64,000 bases of DNA. Origin: Bimastos eiseni. Lineage: Eukaryota; Annelida; Clitellata; Crassiclitellata; Lumbricidae. The stretch lies in NCBI GenBank assembly GCA_959347315.1, contig OY365810.1:11461513-11525512 (forward strand), given 5' to 3'. The translations under genes and the position numbers were made by a program. Of the stretch, positions 44,990 to 57,779 are shown in pieces; within the stretch, counting starts at the first letter, position 1, and the number at the start of each line of letters is the position of its first letter. A model generated the notes under the pieces. That model made no database searches, had not been told where the DNA came from, and saw only the letters and a program-made list of their open reading frames with translations.

Positions 44990-45055
44990 TGTCTGTGTAG
45001 TCGTCGTCGTCGTCATCATCATCATCGTCGTCGTCGTCATCGTCGTTGTCGTCCG
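44990..45055. repeat. (CGT)n/(CAT)n microsatellite
   Basis: CGTCGTCGTCATCATCATCA type triplets inside a GC-richer segment (44,870-45,200) with no assignable gene. Confidence 0.85.
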
Positions 45056-45204
45056 GTGGCCTTTTCAGCCGAAGAGAGAGAGAGCAGAATTACGGTCCAG
45101 TGAGCAGAACGAAACGTCGTCCTCGGCTGACGGAGACGTTCCCTGCATTTCAATTCCAACCAGACAACTGAAGCACACAGCAGGACCTCTGCACGTATCC
45201 TAGG

Positions 45205-45915
45205 GGCCATCCTGTCTGTCTGTCTGTCTGTGTATTGCTCGGAGGGACTCTCTGTATACCTGTCCGTCTGTCTGTTTGTCTGTCCGTATACCTCTTGCTT
45301 TTACTTCGGCTGTGTCTTTGCGCCAACCGTCCTTTTGGTCGGTCTGAAGATCTGTCTGCCCATCTGACTGCCTGTTTGTCTTTCTATCTGGCTGTTTGAC
45401 TGTGTGATGTCTGTCTGCTAGCTTGTCATTTTGTCTTATGTACGTTTTGCAAATAGGTCTGTTGATCTGTTGATCAGGCTGTATGTCGGTAGTTAAGTTG
45501 GCCGATCTTGCTATCTGCACTTGAGTCTGTGTGTCTGTCTCTGTGTCTGTCTCCGTATCTGTCTTCGTATATGTCTGTGTATCTGTCTATGTGTCTGTCT
45601 CTGTATCTGTCTTTGTGTATGTCTGTGTATCTGTCTATGTGTCTGTCTCTTTATCTGTCTTTGTGTATGTCTGTGTATCTGTCTATGTGTCTGTCTCTTT
45701 ATCTGTCTTTGTGTATGTCTGTGTATCTGTCTATGTGTCTGTCTCTTTATCTGTCTTTGTGTATGTCTCTGTATCTGTCTATGTGGCTGTCTCTATGTCT
45801 GCCCATGTGCATCTCTCTGTGTCTGTTTTTGTGACTGTCCTCATATCTGTCTGGGCGTGTGTGTCTGTGTGTCTGTCTCTGTGTCTGTCTCTGTGTCTGT
45901 CTGTCGATTGGTCTG
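45205..45915. repeat. (TCTG)n tract with a 48-bp higher-order unit
   Basis: GTGTCTGTCT restarts at 45,591, 45,639 and 45,687 with the same 48-bp content (TTTATCTGTCTTTGTGTATG). The flanks are degenerate TCTG repeats. Confidence 0.9.
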
Positions 45916-46180
45916 TTGGTCGGCTGATAAAGGAGGTCCTGGTGCTTCAACGGTCGATGTCGTCTGCTTCACGTCTCATTTCGCGCCGTAGGACAACGTC
46001 ACCTAGCGTCATCCACGGGCAAACAACACAGCCATATACGTTGGCTGCAGGACGGGCTTCTCCAGTCGCTGTCCACATCTTTCCATCGTTCGCTAGATGC
46101 TCGGCGCATATGGGGTGGGCTCCGAAGGGAGGGTGGAAGGGGCAAGGGGGAAGAGGAGGGATGATTTTTATGTGAGGGTC
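45915..46180. promoter_or_regulatory. GC-rich unique island
   Basis: CpG-containing, non-repetitive sequence (e.g. TTCGCGCCGTAGGACAACGT, TCGGCGCATATGGGGTGGGC) directly after the TCTG array. No convincing ORF or splice sites; possibly regulatory. Confidence 0.25.
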
Positions 46181-49100
46181 GGGCGGACATAACAAAAGTC
46201 GAAAATTACTAGATGGGTGGAGGAAACGGGTGAGTTGGTGGGTTTATGAGTTGTGGAGTTTGTGATGGTGGGGTGAGAGGGTTGGCTGCCGGACGAGTCA
46301 GTGCGTCGGTCAGTTGGTCAATCAGTTAGTAAATCAGTCAGTGGGTCAATTAATTTACTAGTGAACTCACCAGTTAGTGAGTGAGTCAGTGTGCGCTGTG
46401 CAGTTAGTATTTTGCGACTTTGCGATAATAATTAGTCTTTTAGTTTCTGGCCGTGGACTTGGTCGTAGCCAGAGCTGAATGCCACAACGTGTAGTTGTGC
46501 CTTAAGGCCATAAAAATAATTATATGGCAAAAACAAATCTATATGAGTGGCATGGAACGGTATTTCTGGAATATCCTTTCAGACAAGAGTCTTGCTATGC
46601 TCTTCTTACACTGGAGATTATAGTCTGGTCTGTCCAATTATTATTTTTCTGGCGTTCTTTGGCTGATTAGTAATTATTCTTTTGTTGATACGAAGACAAT
46701 GTTTCATTTGGATTCATCTAGCGACGTGTCTGCTTTGCTGGGTGTTTCATATCCTTTTAGTTTCCAGTAGCAATAAAGCCTCAATTATAAGCCTACCTCT
46801 GTAAAATAATTATTATATAACTAAGATCGACAACATTGACAATATTGGACACGTCTCTTAGTTGGCGCGTTAATCTATAGAAAACACGTGGAAACCTTAA
46901 AATATGTGAACAAAAGGCTTCTCAACGGGGTTATGTTACCATTTTTAATGCTTATTAACAACGTAAAAACCTTCTCTAACCCGACCGTCAGAAAAGTCAA
47001 ACTGTCGATATTAAAAGAACTGTTCAACCTACTAAGGTATTTTTGGTGTGAAACTGTGGGGGTTTATTTCATGCTTGTTAACAAGGAAACAGCTTGCCCT
47101 GTTATAGTTTCGAAGTGCGCTTTGTTTGCAATTGTCATCGTGTGCTGGAACATTCTATAGCGCTAGCATCAGTAAATTCAAACATTTAAGATATTATGAA
47201 ATTATTTCGCCGAAGTGACGCAAAGTGTAGGTCTACATTCAGTAGACCTATTTGAAGACATGCGCAGGCCTAGCCTATATTTTTCATTACAAGGTGCGTC
47301 TACATTTTGAAGTCAAGTGTTGTCTATGTTTGAAAAAGATGGTTAGCGAAAATTCCTTATTAAATTTTTAAAAGGAAAGTGAATATCGTGCATTAAAAGG
47401 TAAGTGAATAACGTGCATTAGCCAATCTGTTCTAGATGGTGTCTCCAATTGAGGCCAACAGTTGAGGCCACATTAGAAATCATCCATTTGTTGCCAGACA
47501 ATCTGTCTGCGAGCCACTGTGCTACAGACATTCATTGCTTCTAGAAGTGGAGATCGATGGCAGGCCATATAACAGCACGGTTGACGTCGAACTAATACAA
47601 ACAATGATACAAGAAAACGATGATCCGCTATAGCCGCCCATCTAACATCCAGAGCCTCTTAAGCACTTGCCGCCAGGCCGCGCTCTAAACCGCCTACAGC
47701 ATCTGCCATGCGCACTAGAGAATAACGCTATGTAAGCACTTGTCACGTCCTCCCTCCAAAGCCATGTCTGCTAGCAACAGCTACTTAATAAGTTCAAGTT
47801 TGTAGAGATAACATGTAAACGTAAACCTTCTCACTTAGAATCGACGTTCCAATATCGACTTACAAATACTAACTTACCAGAACTGAATTCCTATTGCCTA
47901 CTAATTAGATTACTGTGTTTTTATAGTAGGCAAAATAACCTGTGCGTATACGACACAGTGTGACGAGCACTCAGGTAACTAAAACGATCTATTTTATGAA
48001 AATTGAGGCGGAATTCTTTGGACAATTTGCACTTTAGTTACATTGAGCCTCGTCAGTTTCTAAACCACACTATCTCTACCATGGGCGTGCGTAAATGTTT
48101 TAGGAGAACAAAGTTTAAAGTGCTGGCACGCCACTAGCGAAAGTCCAAAAGCAACCGATCGCGTCACCATTGTCGCTCACCCCACCGAGAGAGTGACTGG
48201 AGCAGATTCCAAAAGCCTTCAGCGCCTCTCGAAGCATCTGACATTATAATTATGGAGCCTGTTTTCATCTTTGTCAAAATATTTATTTCAAACCATGACT
48301 GCAGACTTCAGAATAAATAATGGTCAAGGATTTAATCAAATAATTGTGTGTTTATCACATTGAAATTCTGTTAAATAATCAATAAATTTCATTTTGCAAA
48401 ATATTCTGAGAATCCAGAGGGACAATACCTCCCTTGCTCCGTCTGTGGACTCCGATGATTTCTGCGGATCATTGGCATCGTCTGCTCTGGGGTGCGTCTT
48501 TAATGGCACTCACACGATTAATGGTGCCTGACCGCACCGTCAAGAGGCCTACGTCCAATAAAATTTGGTTCAATGCAGGGTAAGACCTTGCCCTAAAAAT
48601 CTATCCTATCGGGTTCGAACTGCGCTTGGTTTCATAAGGCAAAGTTGCAATGTGTGCTTCAGTATTTTGCCCTTCTAGGTAATTGCATAATAATACGTAG
48701 GTCTGGTACACGAGTAGTAATTCTCATTGATCTCATATCCTTCGTTTGTTCATAAGAACTTTATATGAGGAATTCTAATAACACGGACGGTTGGATGAGA
48801 GGCCAATGCAGCGTTTCGGTGCAAGTATTATTAAGGATATCTAATACCTCCAAAGATTATATATTATAGAAGATATATAGTGACTAAATTGCTCCGTATT
48901 AGATGCATCTCTTATAATTTTTTAGGAAGGTTCTCCGTCGTAATTCGGACCATAGTCCCTACTTAGTGGTCAATGATCATATATCTGTCTGACCCATAGA
49001 CCTTTGATTGATGGCCACTTGTACTGGTGAGCTGATACCCAGTGCATTTTGTCTGGTTATCAAATCTGCTAAGCAAGTAATACCGATTACAGTGGTGCCT

Positions 49101-51160
49101 AGATATAGGCCTATACAGTAAAAAAACAGATCCAGGTTCTTTCTTATGATAAATCATAGCTGTGGGATTCAAGGAACATAATCGAGAGTGAATCATCTAT
49201 GATGAATGATTCAATCTCGATTAGGCCTATGTGTTTTGGATTCTACAGTTTTGAAACTGTATCTGATAAGTCAATTGTCCTGGAACAGTAACAAATCATC
49301 TTGAAAGTGGCAATTAAACATCTACGCAGCTTCAAGATGACACGCGAGACAGGAGAAAAATAATACCGCACAAATCGGCGGAAGTCACGATCATAAGACG
49401 CAGAAGAAGCGCACGACATGAGGTGTTAACGCGACTTGCAAAACATGTGAAATCGAACGCCACTCTGGGTAATTAAGAAAAATGCAAATCGTAACTACTC
49501 GGCTTGAAAACACTCCTTTCCATAAAATTGATAGGGCTCATTCAATTACAATTTTAAATGATTAATGCAAAGTGAATCAACATCAAATGGCATGCTTGTT
49601 TCAGACGCTGGCTGTGTGAAGCGTGTGGATATAATCGAGCGATCCGTTTAGACCTCAGCTGTCTTCAATCTATCATATTCCAAAACAAATAATTGCTAAT
49701 CGTATTGTACACGCTACATTAGAACGTGCACTCAATAGCTTATTGCTCATTGTGACCTACATTTCTACAATATATTTAAACATGCTTGGCCTAAGTTAAT
49801 ATTAAATAGGCTTAATTATAAATTTACTTTAGTAGACGTGTTCTTTATTTTTACACAACGTCTGTTGCCTTGTATCGAGCTTCCATTGCAAGTGGTGTAT
49901 AAAATGAGTTAACGATTACGATTGCATAGAACGATTTCAATCGATTTGCAAATGGAGAGATCTAAATGAATCGCATGATTCGTAAAATCTGACAGATAGA
50001 GCGAGTGAAACGATCGTAATACTAATCGCGATAAAGATCCAAAAGAAAACGCGATCGAACAAATACAGTAGAGAGACTTTGTGCCCTTATCAGCAGCGAC
50101 TAAATGTCCAAAGTTGCAATCGTCTCGAAATCGTTTAGGTTACATGGTAGCTGAGCGTTCCAATTACGCAATATGTAATTCAAAAGATTTGACAGACTGA
50201 CAGCACTCCCATTGGCTGCGCACCTTTGCAATTAGACAGATGGAATCTGCTAGACATCAAAAGCAGCAAAATAGAGGCGGGAGGGAGATACTTGAAATAT
50301 ATGCGATAAATGTCGACGTTTCCTGCTTGCAAACATACTCGAAGAATGCAGAACTCCGAAAGGACGTTGCAATAAACACACACACATATTAGTGATTACA
50401 AGTATTTTGCAATCTTTCTTGGGGCTCCCTCTAGCGGGATATTCCTCCCTTGGGTCCTCCATGTTATCCATCGTTCTTCCTGTTAAGTTGTGCTTTGTCA
50501 TACCTCCTTAAGTCAATTTTTGCTTCCATTGCTATGAAGTTTATTTTATTGTGTTGGCACTGTTGGATAACAATAAACGAGTTAGGCACACACGCACACG
50601 CACACACACGCACACACACATACACACACACACACATATATATATATATACATATAGTGACAATATTTATGTATATTAAACATAAAAGTACATGTAGGGT
50701 CAACATTTATAGCAGAGTGGTTCCAAGCCAATAAATTAACCCTCAACCTTGAACATAGTCAAATTTAATACTTTCAAAATACCACAATCAACCAAACAGC
50801 ATCAAATAAGTTTATGGGTGAACATACAAATGTTGATGTGCACTTATCCTAGAAAGAACACATAAAAATATATCTGTCAAATGGCCAAAAATAAAGCACA
50901 CCACCGACGCCCATACGCACCAATCTACAATTACAAACACCCTTCTCTTTGCCGTCAGATATGCAGCTATCAGATCAAATAAAAGGAATTCTTAATTGTC
51001 TATGAGAATTTGGAACGAGATCCCGTAATTAATTATAGGCGACATCCGAATTTGTGCCTCTAGAAAAACACCGCATCGCATCGTCACTTTATAATTGGTG
51101 AAATTTAATTGGATCCGGGCTTCAAAGAAACATTTGATCTAAGTGCAGATGCAATTCTTC
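46181..51160. other. Gene-desert interval
   Basis: Mostly AT-rich unique sequence. A 90-codon plus-strand ORF at 46888-47160 has no recognisable features. GC-richer segments lie at 48,405-48,560 and 49,340-50,160. A (CA)n(TA)n microsatellite is at 50,587-50,650. A small imperfect hairpin (AATCGAGAGTGAATCATC arms) lies at about 49,178-49,220. Confidence 0.4.
48405..48560. promoter_or_regulatory. Candidate conserved non-coding element
   Basis: Contains GCGTCTTTAATGGCACTCAC, ACGATTAATGGTGCCTGACC and GACCGCACCGTC in an AT-rich setting. Its left end AGGGACAATACCTCCC also matches one inverted unit of the 15-bp minisatellite. Confidence 0.25.
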
Positions 51161-51162
51161 TC

Positions 51163-51597
51163 TACATCTTCTAAATCCACATCTTTTCTAAATCTACAGC
51201 TTTTCTAAATCACATTTTTTCTAAATCACATCTTTTCTAAATCCACATCTTTTCTAAATCGACATCTTTTATAATTCTAATCTTTTCTAAATCACATCTT
51301 TTCTAAATCACATCTTTTCTAAATCACATCTTTTCTAAATCCACATCTTTTCTAAATCACATCTTTTCTAAATCCACATCTTTTCTAAATCACATCTTTT
51401 CTAAATCACATCTTTTCCAAATCACATCTTTTCTAAATCACATCTTTTCTAAATCCGCATCTGTTCTAAATCACATCTTTTCTAAATCCGCATCTGTTCT
51501 AAATCACATCTTTTTTAAATCACATCTGTTCTAAATCACATCTTTCCTAAATCACATCTTTTCTAAATCCACATCTTTTCTAAATCCACATCTTCTA
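51163..51597. repeat. 16-17 bp minisatellite, ~26 copies
   Basis: Unit close to ACATCTTTTCTAAATC(C), alternating 16- and 17-bp forms, with a few GCATCTGTTC variants; abrupt right edge at 51,597. Confidence 0.95.
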
Positions 51598-51825
51598 GCT
51601 GCATGTTCAATGAAGCCTCAGTTAGCCTACCTATGTTAATAGACGGACTATGTAATATAGGCCTATGTGTCATAGCTATATAGCTACCTGTCCTATTATA
51701 TGGTTGCCATGGAAACTGCCGGATGAGCTGTGGTTCATCAGTCCTGGCAGCAGAAATGAAGACCATGAAGAGGGCGAGAGAAACTAGACATCCAGACTAA
51801 CAACTGTCATGTTGTTGTTTTTCAG

Positions 51826-51870
51826 ATTCCTGACCCGGACGACGAAAGACAAAGCCAACCCAAGAAATAA
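51826..51870 (+). CDS. Possible short terminal exon
   Basis: A good acceptor (TTGTTGTTTTTCAG) is followed by an open frame, IPDPDDERQSQPKK then TAA, overlapping AATAAA. No upstream exon could be linked, and a retroelement tail would look similar. Confidence 0.15.
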   Translation: MPDPDDERQSQPKK

Positions 51871-52529
51871 AGACCGAAGAAGCAAATGACGAAGAAACGA
51901 AGCCAGAAAACAGACACTGAACAATTACGTAAAAATTAACCTAAAGACTATGAACTTTAATAATGAGAATCATATTGTATACTGTATGCATGCAATCGAG
52001 CCTGACGCATATCATCCTTGTTATGAATGCGTCGTAAAATACATTTATATCATCATCATCATAGCTATCCACCTTAAATTTACTGATTAGACTTTTGTTA
52101 AGATTTATGTTTTTGTTCCTTGAACGGTTGATATATTGAAGAAAGACCTTCGGAACAACATTCGCATCGCCATTCGTCGTTTGCCAAACTTGAGATAATT
52201 ATTTTAGAAATCTATGTCACTACATACATGTGTGCTCGACTAATAAATGTTTAATCACTTAAACTACAATTAATTTGTCAATCCTAAGTCAAGATTGCTA
52301 ATTACTCGCTAAAATTAGATATATTTGAACAATAATTAGTTCCTTAAAAATTTGAATCATCGTAATTACGGATTCAACGTATTACATATAACGCAGTGGG
52401 GATTATATCTTATAATCATTCAGGGTTTCTGTTTTTTTACCCAAAATTTTAATGGCATTCACGATAATTGCATATTGTTGATTTCATACAGAGTATCATA
52501 CAATTGTTTAATTTGATTGAATACACACA

Positions 52530-52865
52530 CATATATATACAGTATTACGCACATACATACAAATATGCATTCAGAAATATATAAATACATACATACAGAC
52601 GTACATTCATAAGTGTATATATATTTATACATACTTAGGCCTACATACATGCATACATATTATGTAGTATTATATATGTATGCACATGCATAGACGTTTA
52701 CAATGTACATATTATTATGCAAATATAAACAGTATATACAATGCACATACAACGTCCTACATATACGAACAGGCATGCATATAATATTATCCACACCAAC
52801 AAATACACACACATACACACACACACATACACACACACATACACACACACACACACACACACATA
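52530..52865. repeat. (CATA)n and (CA)n microsatellites
   Basis: CATACATA runs at 52,530-52,700 and (AC)n at 52,803-52,862; ORFs in this block are repeat-driven. Confidence 0.9.
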
Positions 52866-53159
52866 CACTGATGCATACGTATACAGAACACTGTATGATA
52901 TTTTAAACATTGAACATACGAACAAATACGAACCTACAAACAGAGCCGAACTTAGCCAAAGAGGCAGACATACTGGGACACAGCGAGAGAAACGCAAACG
53001 AAGCGAGTCATAACAACAGACATAGTGGGTCAAGAAGCGTACGGACAGAGGTGTAGAGGAAGACAGGTGGAAGCACGCAGCGGGAAAAGAACAGACGTTG
53101 GAAGAAAAAACTGAATGGCTGGATAGACAGACGGACGGATTGACTGAGGAAAAAGGACT

Positions 53160-53365
53160 GCAATTATTCTATCAGTAACCAATGACAAAGACACGTCTGC
53201 GATAATTGATTGACCGGCGGGCAATAATCTCCTGGGAGGCTTCCCTCCCTGTAGGGCCCGGCCGACTGTGGCATGCACCCGAGGACCGAGGAGCCCTGCA
53301 GCCTGGTCTGCTTGGGAAATATTGGCGTACGGCCGAAGAGTGGAAACGGAGCCTAACGATGTCCA
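53160..53365. promoter_or_regulatory. GC-rich unique island with TAAT-type motifs
   Basis: TCTGCGATAATTGATTGACC, GGGCAATAATCTCC and GGAAATATTGGCGTACGGCC lie in non-repetitive sequence between simple repeats. No coherent exon. Candidate enhancer by composition only. Confidence 0.28.
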
Positions 53366-53599
53366 GGCATAACCCGAATATCATCGCCACCGAAAACGAA
53401 GATGATTTATAAGAAGACGACGACGAAGATAATGATGATGGATTTATCGTCATGAAATCGCTTTTGTCACGACAGAAAAATAACGTTGGGGCTGATTATC
53501 ATGGTGATGGTTGCGTGTAGACTGAAGCGCCGTTTAGTTGTTCAAGACATGCATGCGCTGGAAATAAGGGATGCCATAGGATGGCATAGGGAAACATCT

Positions 53600-53721
53600 A
53601 TTACAATTATCATCGTCATTGTCATCGTCATCATCGTCGTCATCATCATCATCATCATCGTCGTCGTCATCGTCATCATCATCATCATCATCATCATCAT
53701 TATCATCATAATCATCATCAA

Positions 53722-53764
<43 letters not shown>

Positions 53765-53780
53765 GTCGTCGTCGTCGTCG

Positions 53781-53816
<36 letters not shown>
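53600..53816. repeat. (TCA)n/(TCG)n microsatellite
   Basis: About 70 TCA, TCG and TCT triplets; the isoleucine, valine and methionine ORFs are artefacts. Confidence 0.97.
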
Positions 53817-53829
53817 ACCTATGCACGTA

Positions 53830-56570
53830 AACAAATCATGCACTTATTCGTTATGCAAATAAGACTGTGATGCAGCATATAAAAGAAGAAGTTTAACTTG
53901 CATATAGATACCGTATTTCACGCGTGAAATTAGTAGATACGCTAGAGAGATATGGGGGAAAATAAAATAACCATGGTTGAAGACGTTGACAACCATGACT
54001 ATTGCTGGTCTTGCTTTAAGAAGTGCGAGGTTCTGGAGAGAACGAAAACGAGAAATCACAACACAGGCAAACGACGTTAGCATTGACAAACTCCACAGAA
54101 CCCTGATGTCTTGGTAAACAGGCGACACCCGTGAATGCCCTCTGTTAGTGTACTGGGAATGGTTTCTGCTCACTGCGGACACAGTAGCATGGCAAAAACG
54201 TTTTCAGAGACTATTACAACCAGGAATCATCTGATTGATGCATCAGAACCACGTGACCTAGCCTCACTTGTGAATGAGCCGAAGATTTCGAAAACTTTCT
54301 TGTGGATCGATCATTATTGATATTAATTATAATTCACTATTGATAATTGGCATGCATATATATAGTTCGATATTAGGATCTGTTACATGCAGTATTGTAT
54401 ATATAGATAATTTCCATATATATATATATGTACATATATTCACCCGGCCTTTATAATCTTTATGTCTGATAATCATTTATAAGACCATGTAGGCCTAATT
54501 ATGGCCTGAAGCAATCATTGCGAAAGACTCCACCATTTAAAACCTTCTAATTAATACATTGCGTGTTTATCCTGTGTCACAAGACATCGGGTGAAGCAGT
54601 GGTCAACATCTTAAACCTCTGAAGAATCTCAATCAAAATCCGAGTAATCAGATGACCAGAAATGTAATCGTAATCCAAAACTCTAAATTTATACGGCGCC
54701 ATTCTATGGCTAAGCGAGGTGACCAGATACCTCCAATTAAACTCTAAAAAGACTCATTAGATCAAAGAACTACGTCAAGACGAACGCTCAGACCCAGTTT
54801 TCAGTGTGTTACAGTTCCAGCAAAATATTTACGAGTTCGTAATAAAGTTAAGCTACAACGAGAGAGACAATAAAACCGAAACAGCCCAGCCTTTATTTTG
54901 ACTCCGACTGGCATCAAAGCACTCTGACAGAAAGCATTGAAGTAGACAGGAAATTCTATAGCCTCTGACGAAGCACCGAAAAAGTTCGAGTACGCAACAC
55001 CTTTGTAAGCGTGTCTGTGCATGTATGTGTGTGAGAGGCGTCGAGCCACAACAATGTCTGAAATCGTTAGACATTGCACTAGAGAACATGTTCGTGTAGG
55101 CCAATCGAGGCTCAATGCAAATACCATCGACAGGACGCACTGACGTCGGACAGATGAAAGAGAAGTTGCCTTTGAAGGCGAATTTGTCTCAACCGTATTG
55201 TTCAGTGCGTCGACTCTTAAAGGCGCTAAAGAAACGATGAATTGCGTCGAATAAGTTTAGGTGCACCGGGAGAACCATGACCGGAAAATGACCAGAGCTA
55301 CTTAAGGACAGCTATTCACAGTGGACAGATGATATGATTGACGTGGTGTTTACCGTTGGCAAGTACCATTTTGTATAGAACATCGTCATGAGAAACGTTG
55401 AACTAATACTGAACTATGAACCATAGCCTAAATATTCGGTAGTAACATGCAAGTATATCGGAGCTTACGCAAACTGGAACTAGATCTTAATCTTCGAGGT
55501 GTTCTTTTGTCCCTTGCTAGCTCCACCACTGCTTGCAGTGGTCTCAAACAGAAACTACTACTAGATGTCCTTTGATTCTTCTCGGATATCAATTGAAAAT
55601 CTTTGAACACTACGCAGTGGCGTTTCAACCCTTGACTTTCGGTCTTTCCAAGGAGCTGGAAGAGACGCGTCGGACGACAATGGCAAAATTAGACCTGGAA
55701 GGAAGGTTCTTCGCACACTGAACTTAAAGCTACACAAACACTGGTAGAAGAGACCAAGTCGATTCATTAACAGGCGCCTTGATTCAGAATTGCTATCAGA
55801 GTGTGGAAGCTAGTCCCAGGAAAAACACCTTCTGCGCAAGACTGCAAACTTACAGATTCGACCTACTAATTCGATAAAAGAGTAAATGATAAAGGAAGCA
55901 ATATCGAAGTTTGTCCTTTGTAGAATTCAGAATGTTTTCACAAGAACGAAACACAAAGAACTGTCGCTGACCTAACCGAGACACACAATATACACTCTAC
56001 CTCATCATTACGGGCTGCCTAATTTAGCCTGTGGTCGTCACATTCTCCCTGTCCTACCACCATATTACCATATCTTCAGGGAACGTGCTGACTTTGCGCC
56101 CGTTACCGTTCGTCATATCAGTCGATCAGTCTCTGTTCAGTTAGATCATTTCATTCTTAATTACATCAAACGCTAATTGATTTTAAACACTAATGATTAT
56201 GTCGCGTGCCTCCAGCAACTTTCATCCGTGATCCTGGCTTCTTTTCAGCTTCCTATAGGGCGAGACGACTTTTGCACTTACGCTGCTACTATGGTAGCCA
56301 TATTGCTTTTCTGACAAATTCAAATTAATCAATGCTTGCTTGATTTTTCTCTCAACTTGTTCTCTGTTACAGAATTCCCCTTCCATTTGCAGCATCTGAT
56401 TTTAGTTTACTTCTCCCTCCTCTGAATGATCCATAGTTCTATATGCTATATGAAGTGATTAAGAATCGATGTAACTCCTCAAATCATATCAACTAATATC
56501 CGACAGAGCTGTTAAATTCAACTTCTGTATTTACTTTGTTATCATTCGTTCATAATGTACTCGTAATCAC
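53830..56570. other. Gene-desert interval
   Basis: AT-rich sequence with (TA)n near 54,415-54,435. A block at 55,430-55,900 has several short ORFs with no domain. Nothing can be assigned. Confidence 0.35.
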
Positions 56571-56614
56571 ACTGCGGTTGGTAAGTTTGAAATTACATCG
56601 AAATAATAATTATT

Positions 56615-56709
56615 ATTATTATTAGGTGTTGTTATAAACACAATTCTATACACTTTAGCATTTTTTATATTATTATTATAAGGTGTTATTATTATCATTA
56701 TTATTGTTG

Positions 56710-56755
<46 letters not shown>

Positions 56756-56819
56756 CTGTCTATCTATCTATCTGTCTGTCTGTTTGTCTGTCTATCTATC
56801 TATCTATCCATTATTACAA

Positions 56820-56856
<37 letters not shown>

Positions 56857-57220
56857 GTCATCATCATTATTATAATCATCATGTGCATGCCCTGAAGCAC
56901 TTCTTTCCCCAGGGACTTAGAAATTACTACTATGGTGTCCAATTATTTGTGTGGACTGTGGAGGGTCGGACCTCGTCATCTGGGATGAAATCAAAGGCAC
57001 TATTAAAAGCCACAAGATTATATCGCTGGATGCAAATCGACATGCGCTGGTTATTATTATTATTGCTGTTATTATAATTGCTATTATTGTAACTATTATT
57101 ATTATTATTGCTATTATTATTATTATTATTATTATTACTGTTACTTTTACTGTTATTGTTATTATTATTATTGTTATTATTATTATTATTATAATTATAA
57201 TTATTATTTTTATTATTCTA
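56615..57220. repeat. (TTA)n/(TCTA)n microsatellite cluster
   Basis: TTA runs at 56,680-56,755, 56,820-56,860 and 57,050-57,215, with CTAT/CTGT tetramers at 56,757-56,810. A 160-bp unique stretch (56,890-57,050) separates them. Confidence 0.93.
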
Positions 57221-57379
57221 ATCTCTAAGCCTATATGATGCCCATATTCACACAACCATACCTTACGTTAGTACTGCAGTGCTAAAATGGATAAAGTCTT
57301 CTTATACTGTCTCTGTCATTTTTCTTTCATATGTAAGAGATATTCTGATGTGAACTACCTTTGATGCTTTTACGAACAA

Positions 57380-57529
57380 TTCACCCGTCGATCAATTGAT
57401 GTATCGCCTGCTTACCTTAATCGTGTTTATAAGACCCGGATTGGTTTTCACCGACTCAGCGGCATTTCTCCGAGTCCGCCGCCAATAAATTTCTTCATCT
57501 CTGTGACGAACCATTAGGGTCGTCTGCTA
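57380..57529 (+). promoter_or_regulatory. Possible promoter/conserved element upstream of the candidate exon
   Basis: Contains GATCAATTGATGTATCGCCT, TTTATAAGACCCGG and CCGCCAATAAATTTC, the last resembling a posterior-Hox/Cdx-type site, in CpG-rich unique sequence. Confidence 0.28.
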
Positions 57530-57733
57530 ATGATGTCGACGACGCTGGTGCTCTGCTGTGCATGCGCCGCTGCTGTCATATTCCCTCTGCTTTTAACGGT
57601 CGATCGGCGCGCCGAGGAACCAGCGCAGGTCGGGCCACCGATCCATCCAGGCAGCGAGACGGCGCGCCGAAGAAGCTCGCTCTCTCCACCGAGGAAGGAG
57701 GAGGAGGGTCGAGAAGGCTGCGCCGTACGGACG
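57530..57733 (+). CDS. Candidate first coding exon with signal-peptide-like N-terminus
   Basis: The ORF opens MMSTTLVLCCACAAAVIFPL, a strongly hydrophobic segment after a short start, followed by a charged Pro/Arg/Glu-rich region. It meets a consensus donor (ACG|GTAAGC) after 68 codons in phase 0. A TATA-like TTTATAAGA lies at about 57,427. The segment is CpG-rich unlike its flanks. I could not find a downstream exon in the remaining 6 kb, so the gene, if real, extends out of the window. The product is unknown. Confidence 0.28.
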
Positions 57734-57779
57734 GTAAGCCGAGAATAACGATGTCTGAGTGAATTAATACTGGAGATAT

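Noticed and set aside
45508..46175. Cys/Val/Ser-rich ORFs up to 214 residues
   Set aside because: TCTG repeat translation in three frames.
46888..47160. Plus-strand 90-residue ORF with hydrophobic segments
   Set aside because: AT-rich composition, no domain, no regulatory or splice context.
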